Assembly (NCBI GenBank): GCA_025350905.1
Contig: JANXWY010000275.1
Coordinates: 1 to 40,140 of the forward strand
Direction of reading: 5' to 3'
DNA length: 40,140 nucleotides
Source: Verrucomicrobiota bacterium
GTDB taxonomy: Bacteria; Verrucomicrobiota; Verrucomicrobiia; Limisphaerales; JADLHS01
The position numbers and the translations under genes are program-made. Below are positions 15,542 to 23,342 of the stretch, piece by piece (position 1 is the stretch's first letter; every line of letters begins with the position of its first letter). Below the pieces are notes generated by a model that saw only the letters and a list, made by a program, of their open reading frames with translations, made no database searches and was not told the DNA's origin.

Positions 15542-16861
15542 ATGAAATTCTTCCGGAATCTTTTGTTTGGCGTGCTGGCGATCGGTTGCGTGGGTAGTTC
15601 GTTATCCGCGGAAAACTGGCCGCATTGGCGCGGGCCGCATTTCGATGGCTCGGCCAGCGAGCAAAAGCTCCCGGCCGATTTTTCCAAAACGAACCATGTG
15701 CGGTGGGTCGCGACCTTGCCCGGTCCCGCCGCCGCCACGCCGATCATCTGGGGCGACCACGTCTTCGTCAGCTCCACGGATTTGCGCACCAAGACGCTGC
15801 ACGCGCTGGCGTTGGATCGCCGGACCGGGAAGGAGCTATGGAATCAGGAAGTGGCCTCGGGCTTCAACTTGGATAATAAGAGCAATCTGGCGTCGCCTTC
15901 ACCGGTGACGGACGGGCAAATGGTTTACTTTCTCTATGGCACGGGAGACCTCGTGGCGTTTGACTTCGCAGGGAAGCAAGTTTGGGCGCACAATCTGCAA
16001 AAGGATTACGGCCAGTTCGCCTATCAATGGACTTACGGCGCCAGCCCGACCCTTTTCGACGGGAAACTGTTTATCCAGGTTTTGCAACGCAACGTGCCGG
16101 TGCATGGCCGCGGGCAGAAGGACGGACCAAACGATTCCTACCTGCTGGCGTTGGCGCCCAAGACCGGCACGGAGATCTGGAAACACATCCGTCCCAGCGA
16201 AGCGCATGAAGAATCCCACGAAGCGTACAGCACGCCGATTCCCTTCGAGCATGCCGGCCGTCGGGAAATGTTGGTGATCGGGGGCGACTGCATTACGGGT
16301 CACAGTCTCAAGGACGGCGAAGAATTATGGCGTTGGGGCAGTTGGAATCCCACCCGGATCACGCACTGGCGGCTCGTGCCCTCGCCGGTGACCGGTGGCG
16401 ACGTGGTGCTGGCGTGCGCCCCCAAAGGTTCGCCCGTGTTTGCGATCAAGGCGGGCAGCCAGGGCGCCTTGGATGATTCGGGTTTGGCGTGGACCATCCC
16501 GGAGCGCGAAGTCTCAAGCGACGTCGGCACGCCGTTGTTTTATCAGGGCCGATTTTACGTGCTGAACGGGGACAAAAAAAACCTCGCGCGGATTGATCCG
16601 GCCACGGGCAAGGCGGATTGGATTGGCGACCTGGGCACGCGGGTCAAACTTGAGTCGTCCCCCACGGGTGCGGATGGCAAAATCTTTTTTCAGAATTTTC
16701 GCGGCGAGGTATTCGTCGTCGCCGCGGCGCCGGAGTTCAAGCTGTTGCATGTGGCGGCCATGGGGGATGACGGCGACGAGGATCTCCGCGCCACGGTGGC
16801 GGTCGCTCAAGGCAGTCTCTTCATCCGTACCGGGAGCAAGCTTTACTGCGTTGGTCAGTAA
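15542..16861 (+). CDS. Secreted PQQ-like beta-propeller repeat protein
   Basis: A 439-residue exported propeller protein. A signal peptide (FFRNLLFGVLAIGCVGSSLSA) ends near residue 23, followed by ENWPHWRGPHFDGS, the usual start of planctomycete/verrucomicrobial propellers of this type. Repeats carry WGDHVFVSS, TGKELWNQEV, AFDFAGKQVWAHNL, TGTEIWKHI and DGKIFFQNF, like BamB and quinoprotein blades. Residues needed for PQQ binding by true dehydrogenases are not evident, so it is more likely structural or binding. Start ATG 15542 is chosen for the signal peptide, with AGG seven bases upstream. Downstream lies a perfect 21-bp inverted repeat. Confidence 0.88.
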   Translation: MKFFRNLLFGVLAIGCVGSSLSAENWPHWRGPHFDGSASEQKLPADFSKTNHVRWVATLPGPAAATPIIWGDHVFVSSTDLRTKTLHALALDRRTGKELWNQEVASGFNLDNKSNLASPSPVTDGQMVYFLYGTGDLVAFDFAGKQVWAHNLQKDYGQFAYQWTYGASPTLFDGKLFIQVLQRNVPVHGRGQKDGPNDSYLLALAPKTGTEIWKHIRPSEAHEESHEAYSTPIPFEHAGRREMLVIGGDCITGHSLKDGEELWRWGSWNPTRITHWRLVPSPVTGGDVVLACAPKGSPVFAIKAGSQGALDDSGLAWTIPEREVSSDVGTPLFYQGRFYVLNGDKKNLARIDPATGKADWIGDLGTRVKLESSPTGADGKIFFQNFRGEVFVVAAAPEFKLLHVAAMGDDGDEDLRATVAVAQGSLFIRTGSKLYCVGQ

Positions 16862-16884
16862 CGGCGTCCGGCTCTTAATCTTCA

Positions 16885-16970
16885 TCTTACTCTTAATCAT
16901 AATCTCGGAACGGTCGCGGAAGCTCGGATCGGGGAAGCGATTAAGAAAAAGATTATGATTAAGAGTAAGA
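16885..16970. repeat. Perfect 21-bp inverted repeat of period-6 units
   Basis: Bases 16885-16905 (TCTTACTCTTAATCATAATC plus T) are exactly complementary to 16950-16970, with 44 bases between. Both arms are built of TTAATC-, TTCATC- and ATAATC-like hexamers, with further units at 16874-16884 and 16939-16949. The element follows the stop of the propeller gene and can form a very stable RNA stem, so it may stop or stabilise that transcript. No T-run follows. Confidence 0.85.
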
Positions 16971-17055
16971 ACGGGCGCTGACGCTATCTGCGCGAACCAG
17001 TGCCGATGTGACAGGTTGCTTGCCTAAGCCGCACCGTGCCTGCTTCACTGCGCGG

Positions 17056-17571
17056 GTGAAGTTGCCGTACAAAATCGCCACCTTGCTCTATTGCTTCAAC
17101 GAGCGCGACGACATATTGCTGCTCGAACGCGCCCAGCAGCCCAACCTTGGCTTCTGGAGTCCCTGTGGCGGCAAGCTCAAGACCGACATTGGCGAGTCGC
17201 CCTACGCCTGCGCCGCGCGCGAAGCGCACGAGGAACTCGGCTGGGCGTTCGCCCCGACCGATTTCCATCTCGCGGGCCTCGTAAGTGAACACGGCTTTCA
17301 AGGGCAGGCGCATTGGCTCATGTTCCTGTTCGAACTGAAACCCAAGCTCCAGCAACTCCCGCCGCCCATGAGCGAAGGGCGCTTTGAATTTTTCCCGCGC
17401 GCGGCGCTGGACGACTTGCATATCCCGCAGACCGACCGCGAACGCATCTGGCCTTGGTTCTGGCAGTATCGCGGAAGTTTCTTTGCCGCGCACTGCCATT
17501 GCCATCCCGACGGGCGCAACGACTGGACGCTGGAACAATCACCCGTCGCCGCCGACGGGCGGAGGCTCTGA
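17056..17571 (+). CDS. Nudix hydrolase
   Basis: A 171-residue Nudix hydrolase, probably acting on an oxidised or otherwise unwanted nucleoside diphosphate derivative. The Nudix box is GGKLKTDIGESPYACAAREA followed by HEELGW, with the catalytic R-E-x2-E-E-x-G core intact. The loop before the first Glu is two residues longer than the classical G-x5-E, as in an MTH1-like subgroup. The start is uncertain: GTG 17056 gives the compact domain start (LPYKIATLLYCFNERDDI), and GTG 17008 would add 16 residues without homology support. The C-terminus has a His/Cys-rich segment (HCHCHPDGRNDW). Confidence 0.88.
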   Translation: MKLPYKIATLLYCFNERDDILLLERAQQPNLGFWSPCGGKLKTDIGESPYACAAREAHEELGWAFAPTDFHLAGLVSEHGFQGQAHWLMFLFELKPKLQQLPPPMSEGRFEFFPRAALDDLHIPQTDRERIWPWFWQYRGSFFAAHCHCHPDGRNDWTLEQSPVAADGRRL

Positions 17572-17826
17572 CTGAAAAGCAGTGCTAGATCTGAGCCGCT
17601 CCACCCTCGCGGCTACAGTCAGATTGGATGCCGGTATCCGGTCCTGCGGCGACTTCCGCGGCGTACCTTTCGGCGAAATACCGAACAGCGCGGTTGTGTC
17701 GCAGTTTATCTGGCGCTTCCGCGGACAGTGGTCGGAAGGAAGTTGACGCGACGCGGGGTTCGCGTGGATGCTTCGTCTCCGTAGCGGAGCCGTCAAAAGT
17801 GCTCGGCCGTTGCGGGGGCCGACAAT

Positions 17827-18399
17827 ATGCAAACGATTCTACCCTCCGAGTTCAAACGCCAGATGGTTCTGCTGCTGGACGGCGCGCCCCATGTCGTCGA
17901 GGATATGCACACCAGCGGCACCGCCCAGACCCGGCATCGACTTCACACCCGCCTGCGCCATCTTACGACCGGTCGCCTGATCGACCGGGTGTTCGCCGAA
18001 AACGAACGCGTGGCCGTGGCTGACCTGGAGACCCGGCCCGTGACCTACAGCTACGCGCAGGCCGATCGGCAGATTTTTATTGATGCCGAAACTTATGACG
18101 AGTTCGAGTTCACAAACGAACAACTCGGGGAGCGCCGCGGGTATCTCAAAGAGAACGCTGAATACAAAGCCCTGCGGCTTGATGGCCGGCTGCTCGACCT
18201 CGTCTTGCCGCCCCAAATCGCGCTCAAAGTGGTCGACACCGTTCCGCCCGCGCGGGGCGGTTCGACTGCGGAGTGGAAGGAGGCGAAACTCGAAACGGGC
18301 CTCCAGATCATGGTGCCGCTCTTCATCGCCAACGGCGAAATGATCCGCGTGGACACCGCCGCCAAGAAATACCTCGGACGGGAATCGTCCGGGGTGTAG
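17827..18399 (+). CDS. efp: Elongation factor P paralogue (EfpL/YeiP type)
   Basis: A 190-residue three-domain EF-P family protein that relieves ribosome stalling at proline-rich stretches. The N-terminal KOW-like domain is followed by an OB domain (VTYSYAQADRQIFIDAETYD) and a C-terminal OB domain ending with IRVDTAAKKYLGRES. The tip of the first domain reads HTSGTAQTRHRLHTRL in place of the common PGKG motif, so the lysine that receives beta-lysine, hypusine or rhamnosyl-type modification is absent. Layout resembles YeiP/EfpL, which uses an unmodified Arg-containing loop. No canonical efp or epmA lies in the window. It could alternatively be the genome's only EF-P, working without modification. 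Confidence 0.9.
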   Translation: MQTILPSEFKRQMVLLLDGAPHVVEDMHTSGTAQTRHRLHTRLRHLTTGRLIDRVFAENERVAVADLETRPVTYSYAQADRQIFIDAETYDEFEFTNEQLGERRGYLKENAEYKALRLDGRLLDLVLPPQIALKVVDTVPPARGGSTAEWKEAKLETGLQIMVPLFIANGEMIRVDTAAKKYLGRESSGV

Positions 18400-18430
18400 T
18401 ACTGATTGCAAATGGGTTGCCCGACACCCG

Positions 18431-18480
18431 CTCGCGTCGTCAGGTTTCGGCTTGAGCATCACCAGGTCTGACTACGCGAG
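18431..18480. terminator. Large hairpin between convergent genes
   Basis: CTCGCGT and GTCAG (18431-18437, 18439-18443) pair with CTGAC and ACGCGAG (18468-18472, 18474-18480), giving 12 base pairs with one mismatch and a loop of about 24 bases. It lies between the convergent efp and acetylesterase genes. It has no T-run, so a factor-dependent or bidirectional stop is more likely than a classical terminator. Confidence 0.45.
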
Positions 18481-18487
18481 CACTGGT

Positions 18488-20725
18488 TCACTTGGATCGC
18501 ACTAAAATGCGGAGTCGCTTGGCCGACCACTTGCCGGCGTTTGCAGCGAAGGTCCAATCCGTGTTGGCCGCGTCCTGATTGCCGATCCCGAGGTCCGCAC
18601 TTTTACCCTGGCCCCAGTGGTTCACTGCAAACAAAGTCTGTTTGGCGTCGTGGTTGTGGATTTGCATGGAGCCATATCCTTCCGGTGGGTCGGCGGGTTC
18701 ATCGCCAAAGTCATAGACCTGATCGGAGGCGTTGATCACTTTCGCAGAGTTTGCCGTCCCGTAGTTGTTCGGCCAAAACTCGATGTTCCCGCCCGTCAAG
18801 TTGGTGCCCGTGACGATGCCGCGGACGTTGGAATACACATTCAGGCTCGCCACGCCCTGCTGGAAATGAGCGCCCGACGCCACGGTCGGTACGCCGATCT
18901 TGTCCAACGAATCAGTGAAGGCATTCATCGAAACATAGAGATACTGGACGTCACCATCGGCGGCCTGCAATTCGAGAAAATAGGCGACGCGATCAAAGGC
19001 AGCCGGAAGTTGCGCCCGGTTGTCCGTATCGTACGTGATGGTTGGGCCGAGTTTGGTCAGATCGAGATCATAGACCAACTGATATTTTCCGGCCTCGGGC
19101 ACCTTCAAGCTGAGCAAATCGCGCTTCGGCACCTCGCCGGCCCGGAACGCCCCGGCGGGCAGGCCGGCCGTGTTCTTCAGGTTTGGTTCGGCCAGCATGT
19201 GCCAGGCAAAGCGCATGGCCACCGGGTGCTTTATTTCCGGGGCCGACAACGTCACGGTCGCACCTTCGATGCGGGCGTCGGCTTTAGTGAACCCGCCTTC
19301 ATCTGCGTCAATGATTTCGAACCAGGTCAATGGCTTTCCGTCACGGCTCGCCAACCCGTTGGCGACGTGGTCAAACGCAACGCGCAACTTGTCGCCTTCC
19401 ACGCTCAGGGCTTTGAAGGTGGGGCCGGAATAAATCACCTCCCGTTGGCCGTACGTTTTTGCGAGCGCCCAGGCGGCCAACCGTTGGCCCACGTCCTGTT
19501 TGTTCGCGGGATGGATGTCTTTGAGATTTCCGATGTCGGTGATCACCGCCATGCCGGTGTTCGGAATCGTCTGGGCTTCGGCCTGTGCCTCCCAAAATTC
19601 ACCAATTCTTTCCCCGTTGCCGCCGTAATCGTATGGCGCGATCTGCACGTAGTAGAATGGGAAGTCTCCCTCGCTCCAAACTTGGCGCCAGCCTGCAATG
19701 AGAGCTTTCATCCGCTCGGTGTATAGCCGGCCTTCGCCGGAGTTGGACTCGCCCTGATACCAGATGGCGCCGCGCAGCGGGAACGGTTGCAACGGATGAA
19801 TCATGCCGTTGTAGAGGGCGGTGGCATTTTGCACGTCGTGCGGTGGCAGCAGTTCCGCCGGATACGTCGGCAGGTTGGGGACGAGTTGTTGCTGCTTCAT
19901 CGCCACGCGGGCCGCGGCCAGCCATTGCTCCATATCCCCGAGCGTTTGTTCGAGGCGCTGTTGATGTTGGGCCGTGCGCGGATCGCCGAGTTGCACGAGT
20001 TCGTATTCCGATTTTAGCGCCGGCACCGCGGCAAATCCCGCGGGCGGCGTCCACGACTCAATGCGCGTGCCGCCCCAGGTGGCGTCAATCAGCCCCACCG
20101 GCACGCGCAATTTTTGGTGCAGCTCGCGTCCGAAATAATAGGCGGCGGCGGAAAAGCCGTTCCAGCCCGCTTCGGCGATGGTTTGCGGGGTACAGACTTT
20201 CCAAGTGTTTTCCGGCTGGGGTTCGCCGGGTTTACCCGCTGCGAGATCCGACTGCGGTTCCGGACTCCAGCGGTTCGCCACCAGCAACAGCCGGATCGCA
20301 GGATAATTGGCCGCGGCAATCTCGGCTTTGCCCTCGCGCGCGGCGCCGATGCCCATCTCCATGTTGGATTGCCCCGAAGCCAACCACACCTCGCCGATCA
20401 GCACGTCTTCGAACACGATGGTGCTCGCTCCGCTGACTTTGAGCGTGAAGGGGCCGCCGGCTTGGCGGGCCGCCAACGTGACTTTCCATTCGCCGTGTTC
20501 GTTGGCTTGGGTGGATTGGGAATCAGAGCCGAGCGCCACCGTGATGGTTTCGCCCGCATCACTCCAGCCCCAGAAAATCAGCGGCTTCGCCTGTTGGAGG
20601 ACCATATGGTGGCCGAACACGCGGGGTAATCGTAGCTCCGCCAGTCCCGTCTGGCTGCAAGCCAGGTTGCTCGCCAGGAACAAGATGAGCCAGACCGACC
20701 GCCCACCGGAAATCGTGTATCGCAT
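18488..20725 (-). CDS. Sialate O-acetylesterase with extra C-terminal domain
   Basis: A 745-residue secreted SGNH-type esterase that removes acetyl groups from sialic acid or similar acetylated glycans. A signal peptide spans about residues 1-29. Motifs include ASGQSNMEMG with catalytic Ser120, GAIWYQGESN near residues 319-328, and DIHP with Asp403 and His405. An N-terminal beta domain (LPRVFGHHMVLQQAKPLIFW) is typical of the family. Beyond residue about 535 there is a roughly 210-residue module (KVPEAGKYQLVYDLDLTKLG to RLRILVRSK) that the minimal family lacks; it may bind carbohydrate. ATG 20725 is chosen because it starts the signal peptide. A downstream hairpin at 18431 faces efp. Confidence 0.92.
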   Translation of the reverse strand: MRYTISGGRSVWLILFLASNLACSQTGLAELRLPRVFGHHMVLQQAKPLIFWGWSDAGETITVALGSDSQSTQANEHGEWKVTLAARQAGGPFTLKVSGASTIVFEDVLIGEVWLASGQSNMEMGIGAAREGKAEIAAANYPAIRLLLVANRWSPEPQSDLAAGKPGEPQPENTWKVCTPQTIAEAGWNGFSAAAYYFGRELHQKLRVPVGLIDATWGGTRIESWTPPAGFAAVPALKSEYELVQLGDPRTAQHQQRLEQTLGDMEQWLAAARVAMKQQQLVPNLPTYPAELLPPHDVQNATALYNGMIHPLQPFPLRGAIWYQGESNSGEGRLYTERMKALIAGWRQVWSEGDFPFYYVQIAPYDYGGNGERIGEFWEAQAEAQTIPNTGMAVITDIGNLKDIHPANKQDVGQRLAAWALAKTYGQREVIYSGPTFKALSVEGDKLRVAFDHVANGLASRDGKPLTWFEIIDADEGGFTKADARIEGATVTLSAPEIKHPVAMRFAWHMLAEPNLKNTAGLPAGAFRAGEVPKRDLLSLKVPEAGKYQLVYDLDLTKLGPTITYDTDNRAQLPAAFDRVAYFLELQAADGDVQYLYVSMNAFTDSLDKIGVPTVASGAHFQQGVASLNVYSNVRGIVTGTNLTGGNIEFWPNNYGTANSAKVINASDQVYDFGDEPADPPEGYGSMQIHNHDAKQTLFAVNHWGQGKSADLGIGNQDAANTDWTFAANAGKWSAKRLRILVRSK

Positions 20726-20996
20726 AGGTGATTCTTTCGACCGCGAGTATTCTGGTGCGGCTGGTGAGCCGTCAAGATCGTTCAAAGCCGAGGAGCGCAA
20801 GCTGGGCCGACTCGTTCGCACGAGTTAGAGTCGACATAAGGCGCCGACTTGCACCGCGCGCAACGGTGTAACGCCTTCGCGGAAGCAATGCATGAGGTAG
20901 AAAAGGATTTCGTCCCTGCGCGGGCGTAAGACCCCGTGGGGGCCACGCCCCTTTACGGGGCCCGCGGTTAGTGCAGCGCGCTGAACCTACCAACCA

Positions 20997-21563
20997 CTAT
21001 TTGCCCGCCTTCAGGAGCGAAATGATTTCGTCCAGGCGCCGCTCGATCCCGCGCAGCGCGGTGAGCTGGTGGGCGGAATCGTCGTTGCTTGGTGCGCTCG
21101 GGGAGTCGGAATGCACTCGCATCGATTGCTGTTTCAGGGCGTCGCGTGCCTCAAGAATCCGGTTGCGAAAGTCATGGGCATCGATAATGCCCGACAGGTG
21201 CATATCGTTGGCCTGTCCGGCACTGTGGCCGGCGGTTTCAAATTTTAAAGTACTCAAATGGAAGTGACGCAGGATCGGGCCTTCGATGAAGGTCACATCC
21301 TGAATGTTCTCGAGCGGAATAGTTTTCTCCACCTGCACCAGGATGCCCTTGCGATAGCGCAGAGTTTTGTCGCCGAGCTGACATTCCAACTTGGCGAAGT
21401 AGTGCCGTGCCCACCATTGCCCCACGCCGAGAAACCAAATGACCGCGAAGGGAATGCCGATGATCATTACCACCATGGTGGCGCCGATCGTAATGACGAG
21501 GTACGGCCGGATGAGGGGGTTGAATTTGGCGTGCAGCGCCAGGTTGAGGGGCGGCGTAGACAT
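20997..21563 (-). CDS. PH domain-containing membrane protein (bPH_2/YdbS type)
   Basis: A 188-residue protein with two N-terminal hydrophobic segments (PYLVITIGATMVVMIIGIPF, AVIWFLGVGQWWA) and a bacterial PH domain of the YdbS type. The domain has the signature YRKGILVQVEKTIPLENIQD and ILRHFHLSTLKFETAG. The C-terminal 75 residues are charged and likely helical (RNRILEARDALKQQSMRV, GIERRLDEIISLLKAGK). The ATG at 21563 gives a normal family length. It is monocistronic; no partner gene is near, whereas YdbS usually sits with YdbT. Confidence 0.9.
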   Translation of the reverse strand: MSTPPLNLALHAKFNPLIRPYLVITIGATMVVMIIGIPFAVIWFLGVGQWWARHYFAKLECQLGDKTLRYRKGILVQVEKTIPLENIQDVTFIEGPILRHFHLSTLKFETAGHSAGQANDMHLSGIIDAHDFRNRILEARDALKQQSMRVHSDSPSAPSNDDSAHQLTALRGIERRLDEIISLLKAGK

Positions 21564-22386
21564 ATTCTATTGATCGGGCATCAGGTTTTTTTGGGCTGCA
21601 CCGCTCAAGGCGGATTCCCTTGGCGCCAGATTGTCGACGGCACTGTGCGCCGGGCCGTTTTTGGTGTCCAGCAGTTATTCCCCGGTTGCTTGTTGAACAT
21701 TGCGCGGAAGCAATAATTGGTCGGCGCGTGAGATCTCGTCCCTCTATCCGGAGTTGTCCGTATAGGCGGTCGAGGTCATTAAGCGACCGCGGCCGCAGGC
21801 GGGAAGCGGGAACACCACGGCGTAGCGGCAGTGCAAATTCAAGATCAGCGTCCAGAATGGGGAGGAAAAGCTGGACGCAGGCTGCAGCAAGGTGAAGCGC
21901 CGAAAGTTGAGAGGGGATTGCGTACAGAAAAAACCGGGTCAAGCAGCCAGAAGGTGGCGGAGAGACCCGGGGAATTTCGATTAGTTCAATGTAGGCTCTG
22001 GGTTCGTCTGGCGCCGACCTGAACTAGAGATACGGCACCGTAAATCTAAATCGCTTCAAAGATCAATCCGCTCGTTCACACCGGAGGCGTATTTTCGCGA
22101 GGGTATGACGCGCTTATGCGAGATTGGACACGCGCGCCGGCAAAACATTCACCAGCCGTCAGCGATTGAATGGCCCGTAATGCAAACGATGAGTGGATAT
22201 GGTGGGAGCCGGTCGGACTCAAATGCAGTACGGGGTGCGGAATTCACGGGACAATCTTTGTCGCGCGCGGCTGGATTTTGGTCTTCGAGCCGGACCGCCG
22301 GGTGCCGCCTGGCGCAGGTGAGCAACCCGAATCGCGACACGCCCCCGCCCCGGAGGGCGAAGCCAGTCGACCAGACCCGCACTCAT
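21564..22386. other. Gene-poor stretch with structured minus-strand RNA signal
   Basis: About 820 bases without a convincing gene. Open frames exist on both strands but lack recognisable domains or a ribosome binding site. The only clear structure is the pair of hairpins ending in a T-run at 21928-22026, described separately. Confidence 0.45.
21928..22026 (-). terminator. Two adjacent hairpins followed by a T-run, minus strand
   Basis: Read on the minus strand, TAGTTCA (22026-22020) pairs with TGAACTA (21988-21982). Next, CCGGGTC (21970-21964) pairs with GACCCGG (21940-21934), with an inner GCCA...TGGC stem, and six T follow (21933-21928). The last hairpin resembles an intrinsic terminator. 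The nearest upstream minus-strand gene ends at 22387, roughly 360-450 bases away, so the pair may mark the 3' end of a non-coding RNA or a long 3' leader. I could not match it to SRP RNA, 6S, tmRNA or RNase P RNA. Confidence 0.5.
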
Positions 22387-22770
22387 TCAGCTTTGAAACA
22401 CATCGTTGCACACGGGCTGCCAGCGGTGAATGAGATCCTGTTCCTCGGTGCAGCGAGCCCCGGGTCCCGCGGTACAATAGTGGGCATGCACATGCGTCGC
22501 GCCGTTGGCAATGGCATCCGCCAGCTTAACGTGGCCCTCCAGGCGTTGATGCAAGTCCCGCGTTTGCGCAATGTAGATCGGCGACCAGTCGCCGTCCGCC
22601 AATTCCTTGGCATAAATGTAAATGCCCGGTAACGGCCGAAAGACCGTGTCCACGGGATAGATCTCGTAGCGATATTCCGTGCCGGACTGTCCGGGCCAGT
22701 TGAAGGTAGCGACCGTCGCAGGCCGTGAATGGGAGTGGCGATTTAATAAGTTTTGTATAAAATTCACCAT
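22387..22770 (-). CDS. GIY-YIG domain protein (possible nuclease)
   Basis: A 127-residue protein with a GIY-YIG fold: GIYIYAKELADGDWSPIYIA in which the second motif is Tyr-Ile-Ala, not Tyr-Ile-Gly. Arg in TRDLHQRLEGH and Glu in CTEEQDLIHRWQPVCN stand where the catalytic Arg and metal-binding Glu occur. It may be a small endonuclease of the YhbQ/UvrC-N kind, or an inactive relative. The ATG at 22770 lies in an AT-rich patch; no good ribosome binding site is seen. Neighbouring stretches lack genes, so the protein is genetically isolated and may be a relic of mobile DNA. Confidence 0.8.
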   Translation of the reverse strand: MVNFIQNLLNRHSHSRPATVATFNWPGQSGTEYRYEIYPVDTVFRPLPGIYIYAKELADGDWSPIYIAQTRDLHQRLEGHVKLADAIANGATHVHAHYCTAGPGARCTEEQDLIHRWQPVCNDVFQS

Positions 22771-23342
22771 GTTAATATTAGATCACCGCGTCTGTTGCTT
22801 GTCAAATGAACGGGCGGTTGACGGTCAAGTTACGGATGAGCCCGGTGTCCGCTCCTAACGCCGCGAGTGGCCCGATTTACTTGTGGCTTAAACCGACGAA
22901 CGGCTACGAACCGGCTGGGCGCGGTGTCGCGTGCCTTCCAGGTGCCGATGCAATACGGCCCGGAGGTGCTGATCGGGGACACGGCCTTTGCTTCAATCAA
23001 CGTTGGGCCCGAAGTACGAAAACCTTGGCGCATTCGTTCCAGCCCAAGGCCTGACGGTTTTGGCCAAAGATTGCCCTTAAGAATGTGGCGCAAATTTGCC
23101 CCGGAGAACGATCAAGGATGTGACTTGCACCCGTACGCGGACCGGTTCCAGAATTCAAATCGCGCAAGCCACAGGTTTTCGCTGAGAAAATGCAGCCAAA
23201 CATTTTCGATCGCGACCGTCTTGGGGAACGCTGATACCTCAGTTTGGAAATGGAAATAAAGGTTCTGCCAACGACAGAATTTTAACCTGATTTGGCACCC
23301 TGTTCGGGGTGCTCGTTGTTGCCGCTTGGTTGGAAATCAGGA
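22771..23342. other. Gene-free stretch between GIY-YIG and EF-hand propeller genes
   Basis: About 570 bases without a recognisable gene. Overlapping open frames of 80-130 codons exist but encode no known motif. A short hairpin (GCACCC TGTTCG GGGTGC, 23295-23312) lies just beyond the stop of the propeller gene on the minus strand, without a clear T-run; it could be a weak terminator. Confidence 0.4.

Noticed and set aside
21900-22140. Possible SRP RNA, 6S RNA, RNase P RNA or tmRNA
   Set aside because: A GCAGCCAGAAGGTGGC string superficially recalls SRP RNA, but the conserved GGAAGCAGC context and pairing were not found; no family was supported.
22170-22433. 87-codon plus-strand frame with Trp/Cys-rich start (NANDEWIWWEPVGLKCS)
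   Set aside because: No family match, no ribosome site, and it runs antisense into the GIY-YIG gene. Could be a small protein, but evidence is too thin.
22867-23259. 130-codon plus-strand frame
   Set aside because: No recognisable motif and unusual composition; other frames of similar length overlap it.
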